Assembly: GCA_050944475.1 (NCBI GenBank) | Contig: JBMNRD010000004.1 | Span: forward strand, 1 to 64,000 | Reading direction: 5' to 3' | Source of the DNA: RGIG5612 sp050944475 | GTDB lineage: Bacteria > Bacillota > Clostridia > Lachnospirales > Lachnospiraceae | DNA length: 64,000 nt | Part shown: positions 28,750-37,603 of the stretch, piece by piece | Layout: each line of letters begins with the position of its first letter | Position numbering within the stretch: position 1 is the first letter of the stretch | The notes under the pieces: model-generated | Told to the model about the DNA's origin: nothing | What the model saw: the letters and a program-made list of their open reading frames with translations, nothing else | Database searches by the model: none | Program-made: the position numbers and the translations under genes

Positions 28750-29023
28750 TTAGTGTGGCGGTTTACATTCACTACATGGTTCTAGACCAAGATTTCTTGC
28801 TTCTTCTAAATTTATTTCTATTTTACTTCGGCTAAGATGATGAAAGCTGCCACGATGATATTTTTCCCCCGGTTTTTGTTCTGTAAACAATTATACTTTT
28901 ATCATCTGAATTCACTATACTGTTCGTATTAGAATCACAAGCACTAAATGAAATAACCATAGCGAGAATCAGAAACAACATGAAAAATCGAGCACCTTCA
29001 CTTTTAAAAAACATTCTAAGCAT
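28750..29023 (-). pseudogene. small lipoprotein with C-terminal Cys motif, frameshifted
   Basis: The frame opens with a lipoprotein signal (ISFSAC lipobox) and reaches VYRTKTGG, then soon stops. If one base is removed from the GGGGGAAAAA tract at about 28868-28877, the frame reads TGEKYHRGSFHHLSRSKIE and goes on to EPCSECKPPH, stopping at 28750. That tail matches a common small-protein motif (TxTGxKYHxxxC...L..A...G..PC..C.P). Here the first motif cysteine is replaced by Phe, a further sign of decay. The gene is a relic, or a slippery-tract switch, or a base-call error in the homopolymer. Confidence 0.7.
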
Positions 29024-29193
29024 ATAATTTCCCGCCTGCCATTATTATACAACATAATAATCGTTATTACCAAGAGATATGAATAAATAATTTCTAAAAG
29101 GTCATTAATACTTCTAAAACTTCTACCTTCGCCAGGCATACTACTTTGAGTTTCTCGACCAAAAAGCCACTTTAAGAAAATTTTTAAAAGAAA

Positions 29194-29223
29194 CCCCCGG
29201 GTCTTTTATTTAAGACCCGGGGG
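29194..29223 (-). terminator. intrinsic terminator
   Basis: Perfect 12-bp stem CCCCCGGGTCTT/AAGACCCGGGGG with a six-base loop. T-rich sequence follows on both strands, so it may serve in both directions. It lies 31 bases past the stop of the two-domain lipoprotein gene. Confidence 0.85.
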
Positions 29224-29254
29224 ATTTTTATATTGTATTTTAAAGCTTTCGTTT

Positions 29255-30214
29255 TTAAGGATTAAAGGTGAATGTTTCATCCAAATAGATTTTATCATAG
29301 TAGTTATATAAGTTCCGTACTACGAGTCTAAATTCTATCTCTTCGACATCGGTTATTCCGTTTGTTTCAAGGGCGCCGGGTGAAATATACGTTCCACTCA
29401 ATTTTCTCTTACCGCTTAAAACCGTATCTTTCCAAGAGGGAACCATCTCAAATCCGTTTGCTGACAGCTCAGACCAGGCGAGACATATGGTAGTCTCGGT
29501 TCTGTTTTCTACATAAAAATGAATCAGGTAGCCCCAATAATCGTCTTTTCTTGCACTTTCGATTATAAATTTCAAATCCTCATTGTCGACAATAACCGCC
29601 TGACCCGGCACGGGAGGTCTGTCGCGATAGGTTACCGAGTCTGCGTCAAGGCCTGTCGGGTAAACGACGAAATAATCATCGATATAGTATTCTTCATTAA
29701 TGTCATCGTAATTAGAAGCTATTAAGTGGAATGTTAATTCTTCCGCAACGCCTGCATCAGCCGGAAGTTCATCACTGTAAACGAACATCTCGGTAATAGC
29801 CTTATCCCCGGGGGCAACATGCACGGTCCACCATGAGCTTACCATATAACCGTTATAGGTCATAAGTGAGTCGTTTTTTACGCAAAGCGTATTATTATCG
29901 CTTTTGTTTTCGACGAGAAGTTTCAAAACAAAACCGCCGTCGTCTTTTTCAAATGCTTCGACGGCGGTGACGGTAAGATGTTCGTTATCCACCAGCACTT
30001 CGTTCGATAGCGTATATTTCCCTTCTGCCTCGGGTTTTGACGGTTCTCCCCCGTCCGCGTCCACATCCGAATCTTCTGAAATCATATCTTTGTTATCAAA
30101 CTCAACCTTGTCCGTAATTTCGGAAACAACGGATTTTGTCTTTTCTGAATTTCCGCATGCGAACAGAGCAAACACTACGGCAACAACAAGCAAAATCGCG
30201 AGTATCTTCTTCAT
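29255..30214 (-). CDS. lipoprotein with two tandem Ig-like domains
   Basis: A 319-residue lipoprotein with lipobox ALFAC and an acidic linker (about 24-65). It then has two copies of the same beta domain: about 70-190, starting LVDNEHLTVTAVEAFEKDD, and about 205-319, starting IVDNEDLKFIIESARKDD. Both contain a VEN(K/R) strand and end in similar Tyr/Asp-rich stretches (YYIDDYFVVYP and KIYLDETFTFNP). The pattern suggests DUF4352-like or Ig-like domains of unknown ligand. GGAGG stands six bases before the ATG. It is monocistronic and ends at a strong terminator. Confidence 0.8.
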   Translation of the reverse strand: MKKILAILLVVAVVFALFACGNSEKTKSVVSEITDKVEFDNKDMISEDSDVDADGGEPSKPEAEGKYTLSNEVLVDNEHLTVTAVEAFEKDDGGFVLKLLVENKSDNNTLCVKNDSLMTYNGYMVSSWWTVHVAPGDKAITEMFVYSDELPADAGVAEELTFHLIASNYDDINEEYYIDDYFVVYPTGLDADSVTYRDRPPVPGQAVIVDNEDLKFIIESARKDDYWGYLIHFYVENRTETTICLAWSELSANGFEMVPSWKDTVLSGKRKLSGTYISPGALETNGITDVEEIEFRLVVRNLYNYYDKIYLDETFTFNP

Positions 30215-30442
30215 TTTTTCCTCCTTTTTTCGACCTGTCCAATCCGTTCATTATTCTCTAACTCAAGAGAACTTAAAAATATTCTATAAGTAAAGCCGTG
30301 ATTAGTCAAGTTAACAGTTTAAAACCAGCCTCTATCGCCATTATAAAACATTTGTTCGGCAATGACAGAAATTATTAATCAAACAAAACACTTGACAAAA
30401 AAAGTTGATAACCAATAAGTCAAAAACATTTTTGTTGTTTGA

Positions 30443-30594
30443 TTAAATTTTAAAGTGATTAACTAATATGATTAAATCTTCACCCATTTTAGCCAGATTT
30501 TCAGAAGCATCATTAATATCCATCATTGATCTTGATGTTGCTTCTGTTCCCATAGCAATCTGATTATGCGAATTGCAAGTTAAACTGAAATCTC
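30443..30594 (-). pseudogene. C-terminal remnant of a methyl-accepting chemotaxis protein
   Basis: Fifty codons ending at 30443 read ...NSHNQIAMGTEATSRSMMDI, then NDASENLAKMGEDLIILVNH and FKI. This is the standard tail of a methyl-accepting chemotaxis receptor (heptads with QIAxGxExT and a final FKI/FKV). The frame runs straight into the left end of the IS30-type element and no receptor sequence was found on its other side, so the 5' part has been lost. Confidence 0.8.
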
Positions 30595-30614
30595 ATTCTG
30601 TACAATGGTTGTTG
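30595..30614 (+). repeat. IS30 element terminal inverted repeat, left
   Basis: ATTCTGTACAATGGTTGTTG. It matches the right-hand repeat at 18 of 20 positions in inverted orientation. Confidence 0.8.
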
Positions 30615-30619
30615 TTTCG

Positions 30620-31723
30620 CTATGCTGCAAATGGTTGGAAATTTTCTGCACTTCTTCCTCCTAAAATTTTTCTGGGATAGTTGTTAATGAACTTCTCCAA
30701 CCTCTTTATTTCCTCTGTCGTTATGTCTTTGAGCCTTGTTCCCTTTGGGATAAAGTACCTGATAAATCCGTTTAGATTCTCGTTGCTACCTCGCTCCCAG
30801 GCAGCATAGGCTCTGGCGTAGTATATCTTCGTGCGTCCGGATTTCGTTAGCACAGACTGTTCCAAACTCTTCCAATCCAAAAACTCCGATCCGTTATCTA
30901 CTGTGATGCTTTTGAAATTCTTCCTAAAAACCTTGCTCCCCATCTTGTACTCTAGGCCGTTAATCTTACGTAGTACTGCCTTTTGGGTCTGACGCCTTAT
31001 TTTGAATATCCGGCACTTCCGGCTGCGACGGTCTACCAGAGTCAGAAGACAAGTCGGGTCTGACTTTATGGATTCTATACAATCCATCTCCCAATGCCCT
31101 GTTTCGCTCCGTAGCGTACTTTCCTCAGGCCTCCGGTCGATTCTCTTCCTGTCCGATGGCGATAGTCGTTTCTCGACTTGCCTATTCCTTCGCTTGGGTT
31201 TAGCTCCTTTGCGTGGCAAGTCTTTCATGGTCACATTAAGAAATACACCTTTCTCAACATAGTTATAGATAGTACGAGCACTTAATCGGGTCTTCGTTGG
31301 CCAACCTTTTTCATTGAAGTACATCACAACTGCCTCCGGAGAATAGCGTAAGCACTTCATATTCGGCATTTTTTCTCCTAACAGCATCTTTTCTATCTGT
31401 TCACACAGCTTACGATCCTTACCTATCTTTATTTCCGGACCTTTGTTTGTCCGGTTCCTTTGGGCTTTACTATGAGCTATGTATGATGAATAGGCTGTAT
31501 AGGTTGTTAAGTCACTTGATAGCTGCTCCACTGAGCCTCGTTTTAATTCCCTGCTTAATGTTGCCTCACGCCATCCTAACTGTTTGGCAATTTCTTTTTG
31601 CGTTAATCGTTCCTTTTGGCTACGCTTTAGATTCTCATTGTAGATGTACTCTAAAACTTTTCTGTCTTTTAATTTTAAATGCTGACGCGGTTTCCTTTTA
31701 CTGATACAATGTAGTTAGCTCAA
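30620..31723 (-). pseudogene. IS30-family transposase with nonsense codon 3
   Basis: The natural start is TTG at 31723, seven bases after AAAGGAG, but codon 3 is TAA (31715-31717). After it the same frame stays open for 364 codons and gives a whole transposase. The N-terminal helix-turn-helix reads LTQKEIAKQLGWREATLSRE. A DDE domain follows with Asp in WEMDCIES, Asp in TVDNGSEF and Glu in ERGSNENLNGF. No usual start codon lies between the TAA and a GTG at 31531. Re-initiation there would give 303 residues without the DNA-binding part. A CAA to TAA change is the simplest explanation, so the element is probably no longer autonomous. Confidence 0.75.
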
Positions 31724-31751
31724 AACGATTCTCCTTTCTGTTTTGTTTGTC

Positions 31752-31771
31752 CAACAAACATTGTATAGAAT
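31752..31771 (-). repeat. IS30 element terminal inverted repeat, right
   Basis: Read inward on the minus strand: ATTCTATACAATGTTTGTTG. It differs from the left repeat at two positions and lies just upstream of the transposase ribosome binding site. Confidence 0.8.
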
Positions 31772-32031
31772 TGTGGCGAGCCTTTTCAATTATTTCAGTT
31801 TACTTTACAACTCGCCTTGGAATATGGGACATAGGTTCCGTCGAATCAAAGGCTTCGGGCAAACTCCAATCCTGCAATTCTTTCTTGAAATATTGACAGA
31901 AATCGGCGATTGGTCTACACTGAATTTCGCGTAATCAAGGCAACCGGTTCGCCCCGGCGTTCTCTTGTTTCTGCAAATTCCATGATGGCAGGGACAATCT
32001 TCTGTCCCCTGAATATATATGAGGTGACATT

Positions 32032-32862
32032 ATGCAATTGGTATTGCTTTTTTCGGAAATCGATACGATTACGGATTCGCTCGAACCTAAAGTGACAGAA
32101 TATATAAAGACAAAACAAACCTTTGCATTTGAGAGTTTTGAAACGTCCAGCATCTTTGCTGTCGAATGGAATGATATAAATGCAGCGGAAAAGAGGACAC
32201 AAAAGATTTTATTTTACATTGACAAAGAGGATTTATTTATCTTTTGTGAAAACAATGATTGTCTGCAAAGCATATCTTCTTTTTTGCCGCAGGGTTTTTC
32301 TAATGAAAAAGCCTTATATATGTTTTTTGTAAATTTATTTCAAGGCGACATAACTTATCTGGAAAACTTTGAAGCCGAAATCACGGATGTTGAAGACTCC
32401 ACAATAACAAATTCAAAACAAGATTATCTGGATAAAATTATATCCTTCCGCAAGGAACTGTTGTCACTGAAGCGCTATTATGAACAGTTTGACTTGATTT
32501 TAGATATTCTTTGCGCCAATGATAACCAAATATTGACTGCCGAAGGGGAGAGATACATGGAAATTATAAGCGGTCGTGTTCACAGATACCTTTATTACGT
32601 GTTAAATTTGCGGGATTATGTAACACAGATGCGGGAGGCTTATCAGGCACAAATCGATATAGAACAAAATCAAATTATGAGGGTGTTTACTGTTATAGCT
32701 GCCATTTTTTTGCCTCTTACTCTTATAGTCGGCTGGTATGGCATGAACTTTCAGAACATGCCGGAACTGGCGTGGAGACACGGTTACATATATGTTATTG
32801 TGCTGAGTTTGCTGGTCTGCCTGGGCCTGATTGTATATTTCAAAATAAGAAAATGGTTTTAA
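32032..32862 (+). CDS. CorA-family divalent cation transporter
   Basis: A 276-residue protein with a cytoplasmic helical domain and two C-terminal membrane helices. The loop between them has the family signature YGMNF (GMN at 237-239) followed by MPEL, which forms the selectivity filter of CorA magnesium channels. The N-terminal domain is on the short side for CorA but complete. GAGGTGAC precedes the ATG. It works as a homopentamer and takes up Mg2+, or Co2+/Ni2+ in some branches; the ion cannot be set from sequence. Confidence 0.9.
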   Translation: MQLVLLFSEIDTITDSLEPKVTEYIKTKQTFAFESFETSSIFAVEWNDINAAEKRTQKILFYIDKEDLFIFCENNDCLQSISSFLPQGFSNEKALYMFFVNLFQGDITYLENFEAEITDVEDSTITNSKQDYLDKIISFRKELLSLKRYYEQFDLILDILCANDNQILTAEGERYMEIISGRVHRYLYYVLNLRDYVTQMREAYQAQIDIEQNQIMRVFTVIAAIFLPLTLIVGWYGMNFQNMPELAWRHGYIYVIVLSLLVCLGLIVYFKIRKWF

Positions 32863-32914
32863 AATTTCTTTGGCAACAATAACGTTTACTTGGACAAAGT
32901 TTGCTTAAATAATA

Positions 32915-32946
32915 AAAGCATTGTAATAATACGATGCTTTTTTATT
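32915..32946. terminator. intrinsic terminator, probably bidirectional
   Basis: An 11-bp stem AAAGCATTGTA/TACGATGCTTT with one G-U pair and a four-base loop. T runs follow on both strands. It lies between the convergent corA and ktrA genes. Confidence 0.8.
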
Positions 32947-32974
32947 AACCGGGAGTTGAAGAAGCCGAACCAAG

Positions 32975-33637
32975 TCAGGTTCTTGATTTCAGAAGTATAA
33001 GATCATCCTCGGCCGACAATGTTGTTTCTCCGTCAAGTATCGCCATTACTTCTTTCTCCCGAATAATAGCTATAATATTAATGCCTTCGGTCTGACGAAG
33101 TCTGAGGTTTTGCAAGCTTTTTCCTATCCATTGCGGTTGCGGTTTCATTTCTATAACATCGTACTTGCCGGAACGATGAATATACTCCATCAAGTCATTT
33201 GTAATAAAACTATAGGCAACACGCTCTCCCATCTCTTCTTCAGGCAAAACGACACGGTCAACACCTATGGACTCAAGTATCTGTTTCTGGCGGGAACCGC
33301 CGGCTTTCGCCAGAATATACCGCACACCCATTTCCTTCAAAATCGTAGCGGTAATCGCCGCCGCTTCAAAGTTGGTACTGAATGCGATAATCGCCACATC
33401 AAAGTTGCCGATGCCTAATTTCTCAAGTGTTTCCTTATCGGAGGTATCCGCTTGATAGGCATGAGTGGCATAAGGGGAAACCTCTTGTACAACATGCTCA
33501 TTGATGTCACAACACAAAACATTAAAGCCGTTATCATACAATGTTTTCACAATGCTGCGGCCGAATTTACCAAGCCCGAAAACCGCAAACTGTGTGTTCT
33601 TATCCACTTTAAATTTAGTTATTCTTTTCATTTTCAT
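32975..33637 (-). CDS. ktrA: KtrA-type potassium uptake regulatory subunit
   Basis: A 220-residue cytoplasmic RCK protein. The N-terminal Rossmann domain has GLGKFG (21-26) and an acidic residue at the end of the second strand (Asp44), which bind NAD(H) or ATP/ADP. The C-terminal RCK_C domain (about 140-220) binds c-di-AMP in relatives. It forms an octameric ring that gates the KtrB channel. The partner gene lies 34 bases upstream in the same operon. GGGGAGG precedes the start. Confidence 0.92.
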   Translation of the reverse strand: MKMKRITKFKVDKNTQFAVFGLGKFGRSIVKTLYDNGFNVLCCDINEHVVQEVSPYATHAYQADTSDKETLEKLGIGNFDVAIIAFSTNFEAAAITATILKEMGVRYILAKAGGSRQKQILESIGVDRVVLPEEEMGERVAYSFITNDLMEYIHRSGKYDVIEMKPQPQWIGKSLQNLRLRQTEGINIIAIIREKEVMAILDGETTLSAEDDLILLKSRT

Positions 33638-33671
33638 AAATAGAAGTCCTCCCCTCGGTGTGTTATTATGT

Positions 33672-35102
33672 TTAACCTATCATTACATCCTCGCTCGGAT
33701 ATCCTATAACCTCATTGTCGGTTCGGGAACCATGTGACAACGAAATAATCAGCGTTACAGGCCCTGTCCGTCCTATAAACATACATAGCATCAATACGAG
33801 TTTTCCTGTCTTTGAAAGGAAAGGCGTAATCCCCGTGCTCAGTCCGACAGTTCCAAGCGCGGAGGAAACTTCAAAAATCAGATCGGAAACATTATGCGGA
33901 AATATCGTATGATTTTCTGTGATTGCAAGAATTGTTGTTCCGACAAACAATAAACTTATCATTAAAACAATAACGGCTAACGCCCTTTGCAGAGATATAA
34001 CGGAAATTGTTCGTTCAAACACCACAATATTTTTACGACCTCTTATAATGGACCAAACACTGCAAAGAACAATAGCAAGGGTGACTGTTTTTATGCCGCC
34101 TGCCGTTCCGCCCGGAGACCCGCCTATCAGCATGAAAAGAATGGAAAATAATTTTGATGATTCTGTCAAGCCTCCCTGATCAATTGTGGAAAAGCCTGCC
34201 GTGCGTAATGTTGCCGATTGGAACAACGATGCCAATAACTTATGGGCAAATGAAAAGTTACCCAATGTATCGGGATTATTATACTCCGTCAACAAAAAAA
34301 ACAATGTTCCGGATAATAGCAAAACCCCGGTAGAAATTAAAGCAAGCTTTGTATGAAGTGAAAAGTGATTCCCCTGCCTTATTCGTCCTGAAAAGCGGGA
34401 CTTGATTTTTGTAAACACATCTTTCCACACGGTAAATCCGATTCCTCCGGTAACAATGAGCGCAATCACAACAATATTAATAACGAAGTTGCCTGAGTAA
34501 GGAATAAGACTTTTTTCACCGATGATATCAAAGCCTGCGTTACAAAAAGCGGATATGGAATGAAATATCCCGTAAAAAACAGCCTTGTACCAAATGGCTC
34601 CTTGATTCAGAAACGAAAAAAATAAAAGCAAAGCGCCGACGAGTTCAAATATCAGGGTGCCCTTAATGACCATTATAACCATACGCACCATTCCGCCAAT
34701 GAAAGAATTGTTGAGCGCGGCCTGAATAGCAAGACGGCTTCTTAGAGATATTTTCCTGCCGGTGCTCAACATGAAAAATGTAAATACCGTAATTAAACTC
34801 AGTCCGCCAATCTGAATCAGAATCAATATCACAAGCTTGCCGAAAAAACTCCATGTCGATGCGGTTGTAAGTGTTGCAAGTCCCGTAACACAAACAGCGG
34901 AGACAGAGGTAAAGAATGCATCTATTACGGGCACAACCGTATCCCCCGCATGAGAAATCGGGAGCGATAAAAGAAACCCTCCTATTACAACAATGAGTAG
35001 AAAACTCAAGACAACAATTTGCGCAGGTGTGAGTTTTTTTAGCAATTTTCTATATATATCCGAGGGCTTTTTGTTCTTATCCATATTTAAATCTCTATCC
35101 AT
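33672..35102 (-). CDS. ktrB: KtrB-type potassium channel subunit
   Basis: A membrane protein of about 475 residues with four M1-P-M2 repeats. The four filter sequences are visible as TGLAT, CNAGFD, RTAGFST and GTVGLST, the KtrB/TrkH pattern, with one conserved glycine in each. It mediates K+ uptake together with the downstream ktrA product. The start is uncertain: TTG at 35120, ATG at 35102 and ATG at 35084 are all in frame and none has a strong ribosome binding site. The conserved part begins after all three. Confidence 0.92.
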   Translation of the reverse strand: MDRDLNMDKNKKPSDIYRKLLKKLTPAQIVVLSFLLIVVIGGFLLSLPISHAGDTVVPVIDAFFTSVSAVCVTGLATLTTASTWSFFGKLVILILIQIGGLSLITVFTFFMLSTGRKISLRSRLAIQAALNNSFIGGMVRMVIMVIKGTLIFELVGALLLFFSFLNQGAIWYKAVFYGIFHSISAFCNAGFDIIGEKSLIPYSGNFVINIVVIALIVTGGIGFTVWKDVFTKIKSRFSGRIRQGNHFSLHTKLALISTGVLLLSGTLFFLLTEYNNPDTLGNFSFAHKLLASLFQSATLRTAGFSTIDQGGLTESSKLFSILFMLIGGSPGGTAGGIKTVTLAIVLCSVWSIIRGRKNIVVFERTISVISLQRALAVIVLMISLLFVGTTILAITENHTIFPHNVSDLIFEVSSALGTVGLSTGITPFLSKTGKLVLMLCMFIGRTGPVTLIISLSHGSRTDNEVIGYPSEDVMIG

Positions 35103-35272
35103 TTCATCTATGCCCGTCAAATCATCTGCTTAATAAATAAATTTCCCGATATCAGCCATGCCGCAAATCGATCACTCGGCAATCTCTCCAAATAATCGTA
35201 TAGCAATATACTCTCAATGATTGTCTTTTTCAAGATGTTAATTTGTGAAATTTGGACTTTATTTTAAAAATG

Positions 35273-35827
35273 TTATTGAGGAAAAGACGCAGCATGATTA
35301 CTGCTTATTTGTAAAGCGGGGCGAAGTCTTTTTGCAACGATTGTTGCTGCCGCTATTTTGATGAATTCACCGGGCAGAAACGGAAGAACACAAATCGTCA
35401 ATGAGGCCCAAAGCTCCGTATTCGTTGAGAACATAAACCATGCCGTTCCCAATGTAAAACAAGCAAGCATCCCCGCTAACATTGCCACGGGGTGCGAAAA
35501 TATTTTGTTGTTCCTGCCCCATTTTTCTATAATCAGTCCGATCAAAAATGCCGCCGGTATATAACCGACGATATAACCGCCGGTCGGTCCGGCCAACGTC
35601 CCGATACCGCCACGGAACATGGCAAATACAGGCATGCCGAAAGCCCCAAGCGCAACGAAGACCGTAAGGCTTAACACGCCAAGCTTTGACCCTAACAATG
35701 CTCCGGCACAGAACACCGCAAATGTGGCAAGGTTAATTGGAACAGGTCCTATCGGTATGGCGATTTGCGAAAGCACGGCGGTCAAGACCGTAAACAGAGC
35801 ACAAATCGCCATTTTATATATTTTCAT
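35273..35827 (-). CDS. bioY: BioY biotin transporter (ECF S component)
   Basis: A 184-residue protein with six hydrophobic segments and the BioY motif GGIGTLAGPTGGYIVGYIPA. It binds biotin in the membrane and usually works with the shared EcfA/A'/T module, which is not in this window. The ATG at 35827 follows the stop of the SPFH gene after one base (TAG A ATG), and gives the normal length. A longer frame back to 35875 would overlap that gene and has no better site. No biotin biosynthesis genes are nearby. Confidence 0.9.
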   Translation of the reverse strand: MKIYKMAICALFTVLTAVLSQIAIPIGPVPINLATFAVFCAGALLGSKLGVLSLTVFVALGAFGMPVFAMFRGGIGTLAGPTGGYIVGYIPAAFLIGLIIEKWGRNNKIFSHPVAMLAGMLACFTLGTAWFMFSTNTELWASLTICVLPFLPGEFIKIAAATIVAKRLRPALQISSNHAASFPQ

Positions 35828-35828
35828 T

Positions 35829-36845
35829 CTACGGCTTACCACTGTTAACAACCGGTTGGATGTCCCGATTAGCACACAACACTACCAGAAGATTTGACAC
35901 CATGGCAGCTTTGTGCTCTTCGTCTAATGATACAATCTCGTTTTGAGAAAGCTTATCCAACGCCATCTGGACCATACCCACTGCTCCGTCAACAATCAAT
36001 TTCCGGGCATCTACAATGGCGCTTGCCTGTTGACGCTGCAGCATCACGGCGGCAATTTCCCGTGCATATGCCAGGTAAGTAATCCGGGCTTCCAGAATCT
36101 CAAGCCCGGCCTCATGGACCTTGCTTTGAATCTCTTCCTTGATATGCCGGGCTATTACCTCGCTTGAACCGCGCAGGCTGCATTCATCAGGTTCACCATT
36201 GCCGGTAACCTCCATATTAGGTGCCACATCATAGGGATAGATGCGTACGATGTTGCGCAGAGCACTGTCACTCTGCAAGGACAAATATTCCTTATAATTA
36301 TCTACATTGAAAACCGCCTTGGCGGTATCTACCACCCGCCAGATGACCGCTATGCCGATCTCCACCGGATTTCCCAGGCAGTCATTCACTTTCTGTATGG
36401 CATTGTTCAACGTCATGGCTTTGAGAGAAATCTGCTTGCCTGCGGTTGCCATATCCATCTTAAGTTCATCATTGGATACGGTTATGCTTGTTTTGCCTGT
36501 TTGGACATCACCGCTTTGTCCGAGTCTGGTCTTGGCCGCGGGGTTAACAGCTACCGCAAACGGATGGACAAAGTAAAATCCGGATTCCCGCAGAGTGCCG
36601 AAATATTTGCCGAACAAAGTCAATACCAGTGCTTCATTGGGCTTTAGCACTTTCAGTCCTAAGAAAGGAATAAAGCCGGCAATTAACCAAATGGCGCCCA
36701 ATGCCAAAGGCGCGGCACCGATGCTTATTCCGGCCTCCAATAAAATTGCGCCCAGCACGGCAAGCCCGACGGCAGCAAGATAGAGCAAAAGGGATAAAAT
36801 TAGAATCGGCATACCTGATATGGCTTTTATTTGTTTTTCCTTCAT
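35829..36845 (-). CDS. SPFH/band 7 (stomatin-like) membrane protein
   Basis: This 338-residue protein has two close N-terminal membrane helices (about 13-64). An SPFH domain covers about 65-270 (ALVLTLFGKYFGTLRESGFYFVHPF at its start), and a helical C-terminal region has the ILEARITYLAYAREIAAVML stretch of band 7 proteins. Such proteins form oligomeric rings or scaffolds in membrane microdomains and often control proteases. It sits between a flavodoxin gene and bioY with short spacers (19 bases and 1 base), so it is part of an operon whose logic is unclear. Confidence 0.85.
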   Translation of the reverse strand: MKEKQIKAISGMPILILSLLLYLAAVGLAVLGAILLEAGISIGAAPLALGAIWLIAGFIPFLGLKVLKPNEALVLTLFGKYFGTLRESGFYFVHPFAVAVNPAAKTRLGQSGDVQTGKTSITVSNDELKMDMATAGKQISLKAMTLNNAIQKVNDCLGNPVEIGIAVIWRVVDTAKAVFNVDNYKEYLSLQSDSALRNIVRIYPYDVAPNMEVTGNGEPDECSLRGSSEVIARHIKEEIQSKVHEAGLEILEARITYLAYAREIAAVMLQRQQASAIVDARKLIVDGAVGMVQMALDKLSQNEIVSLDEEHKAAMVSNLLVVLCANRDIQPVVNSGKP

Positions 36846-36864
36846 GATGCAGTCTCCTTTTTCT

Positions 36865-37404
36865 TTATATTTCCTCTAAATGTGAGATAGCCTGAACAAT
36901 CGAATCAAGAGTTGAAAAGTCGGTAAAATCGACCTTCTGATTAAAAGTATCAATCATAAATTGTATTTCCGCGGTCTTTTTCTCTTCGGGCATGGCTTTC
37001 ACTTTTTTATAAAGCAAAGTCATCATGGCTTTGTGGGTAATACTTAGTTTTGAATAATCAATCCCACCCCTCAGATGGAAAATTTGAGTCCGTTTCAGCA
37101 AGTCTCCGGGGATTTGATTTTTTACATCATTTTTAATTTTGCTTGTGTTCACCTCATTGTTCACATCAGCTAAGCCGACAGTGATAACAATGAGCCTTGC
37201 CTGCTTTGGTGTGTGTTTTACAATCTTCTTTAAGCCCTTCACACGACCCGCATATAGACCTCCGAGGTGTATAATAACATCGAACGAGGATAAATTTTTG
37301 ACATCCGATTCATCCGATGAAGGAATTGTCGTGATTTCGGACAATTTCTTCGCATACCGCTTCGTTGTTCCGTATTGGCTTCCGTAAGTGATGATTTTCT
37401 TCAC
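36865..37404 (-). CDS. flavodoxin-domain protein (HemG-like)
   Basis: A 179-residue soluble protein. Its N-terminus TYGSQYGTTKRYAKKL is the FMN phosphate-binding loop of flavodoxins, and HLGGLYAGRVKGL and HLRGGIDYSKLS are further flavin contacts seen in the protoporphyrinogen-oxidase-like flavodoxin group. It probably carries electrons or acts as a small quinone-linked oxidoreductase; a role in heme synthesis is not supported by neighbours. The start codon is GTG, with AAGGAG ahead of it. Confidence 0.82.
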   Translation of the reverse strand: MKKIITYGSQYGTTKRYAKKLSEITTIPSSDESDVKNLSSFDVIIHLGGLYAGRVKGLKKIVKHTPKQARLIVITVGLADVNNEVNTSKIKNDVKNQIPGDLLKRTQIFHLRGGIDYSKLSITHKAMMTLLYKKVKAMPEEKKTAEIQFMIDTFNQKVDFTDFSTLDSIVQAISHLEEI

Positions 37405-37603
37405 TTTTCTTTCTCCTTGTTTAAAATCCGAATCCCGTATCCGTTTGTCCGGACAATCTTATTTTTTGCGGGTCCTCTATAACATCCGCAAACGCAACCA
37501 TATCCTTTAGACACAATTACTAAGATACCAGAAGAATAACATTGTTGTGTGAACTTCAAATCGTTTTTGAGTAAAACATGAGTAAAATATTATTTATTGA
37601 AAA

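Larger units (their letters stand above)
30595..31771 (-). mobile_element. IS30-family insertion sequence
   Basis: About 1.18 kb, bounded by 20-base imperfect inverted repeats (30595-30614 and 31752-31771, 18 of 20 matching) with a single transposase gene inside. Family assignment rests on the transposase DDE motifs. The bases flanking the repeats are not an obvious target duplication (CTC on the left, TGT on the right). This suggests a later deletion at one side, consistent with the truncated receptor beside it. Confidence 0.85.

Noticed and set aside
31743..31934. Plus-strand frame of 63 codons at and beyond the right IS end (ends ILTEIGDWSTLNFA)
   Set aside because: It starts inside the terminal inverted repeat of the IS, has no ribosome binding site and matches nothing I recognise. 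It may be a scrap of a lost gene, but that cannot be supported.
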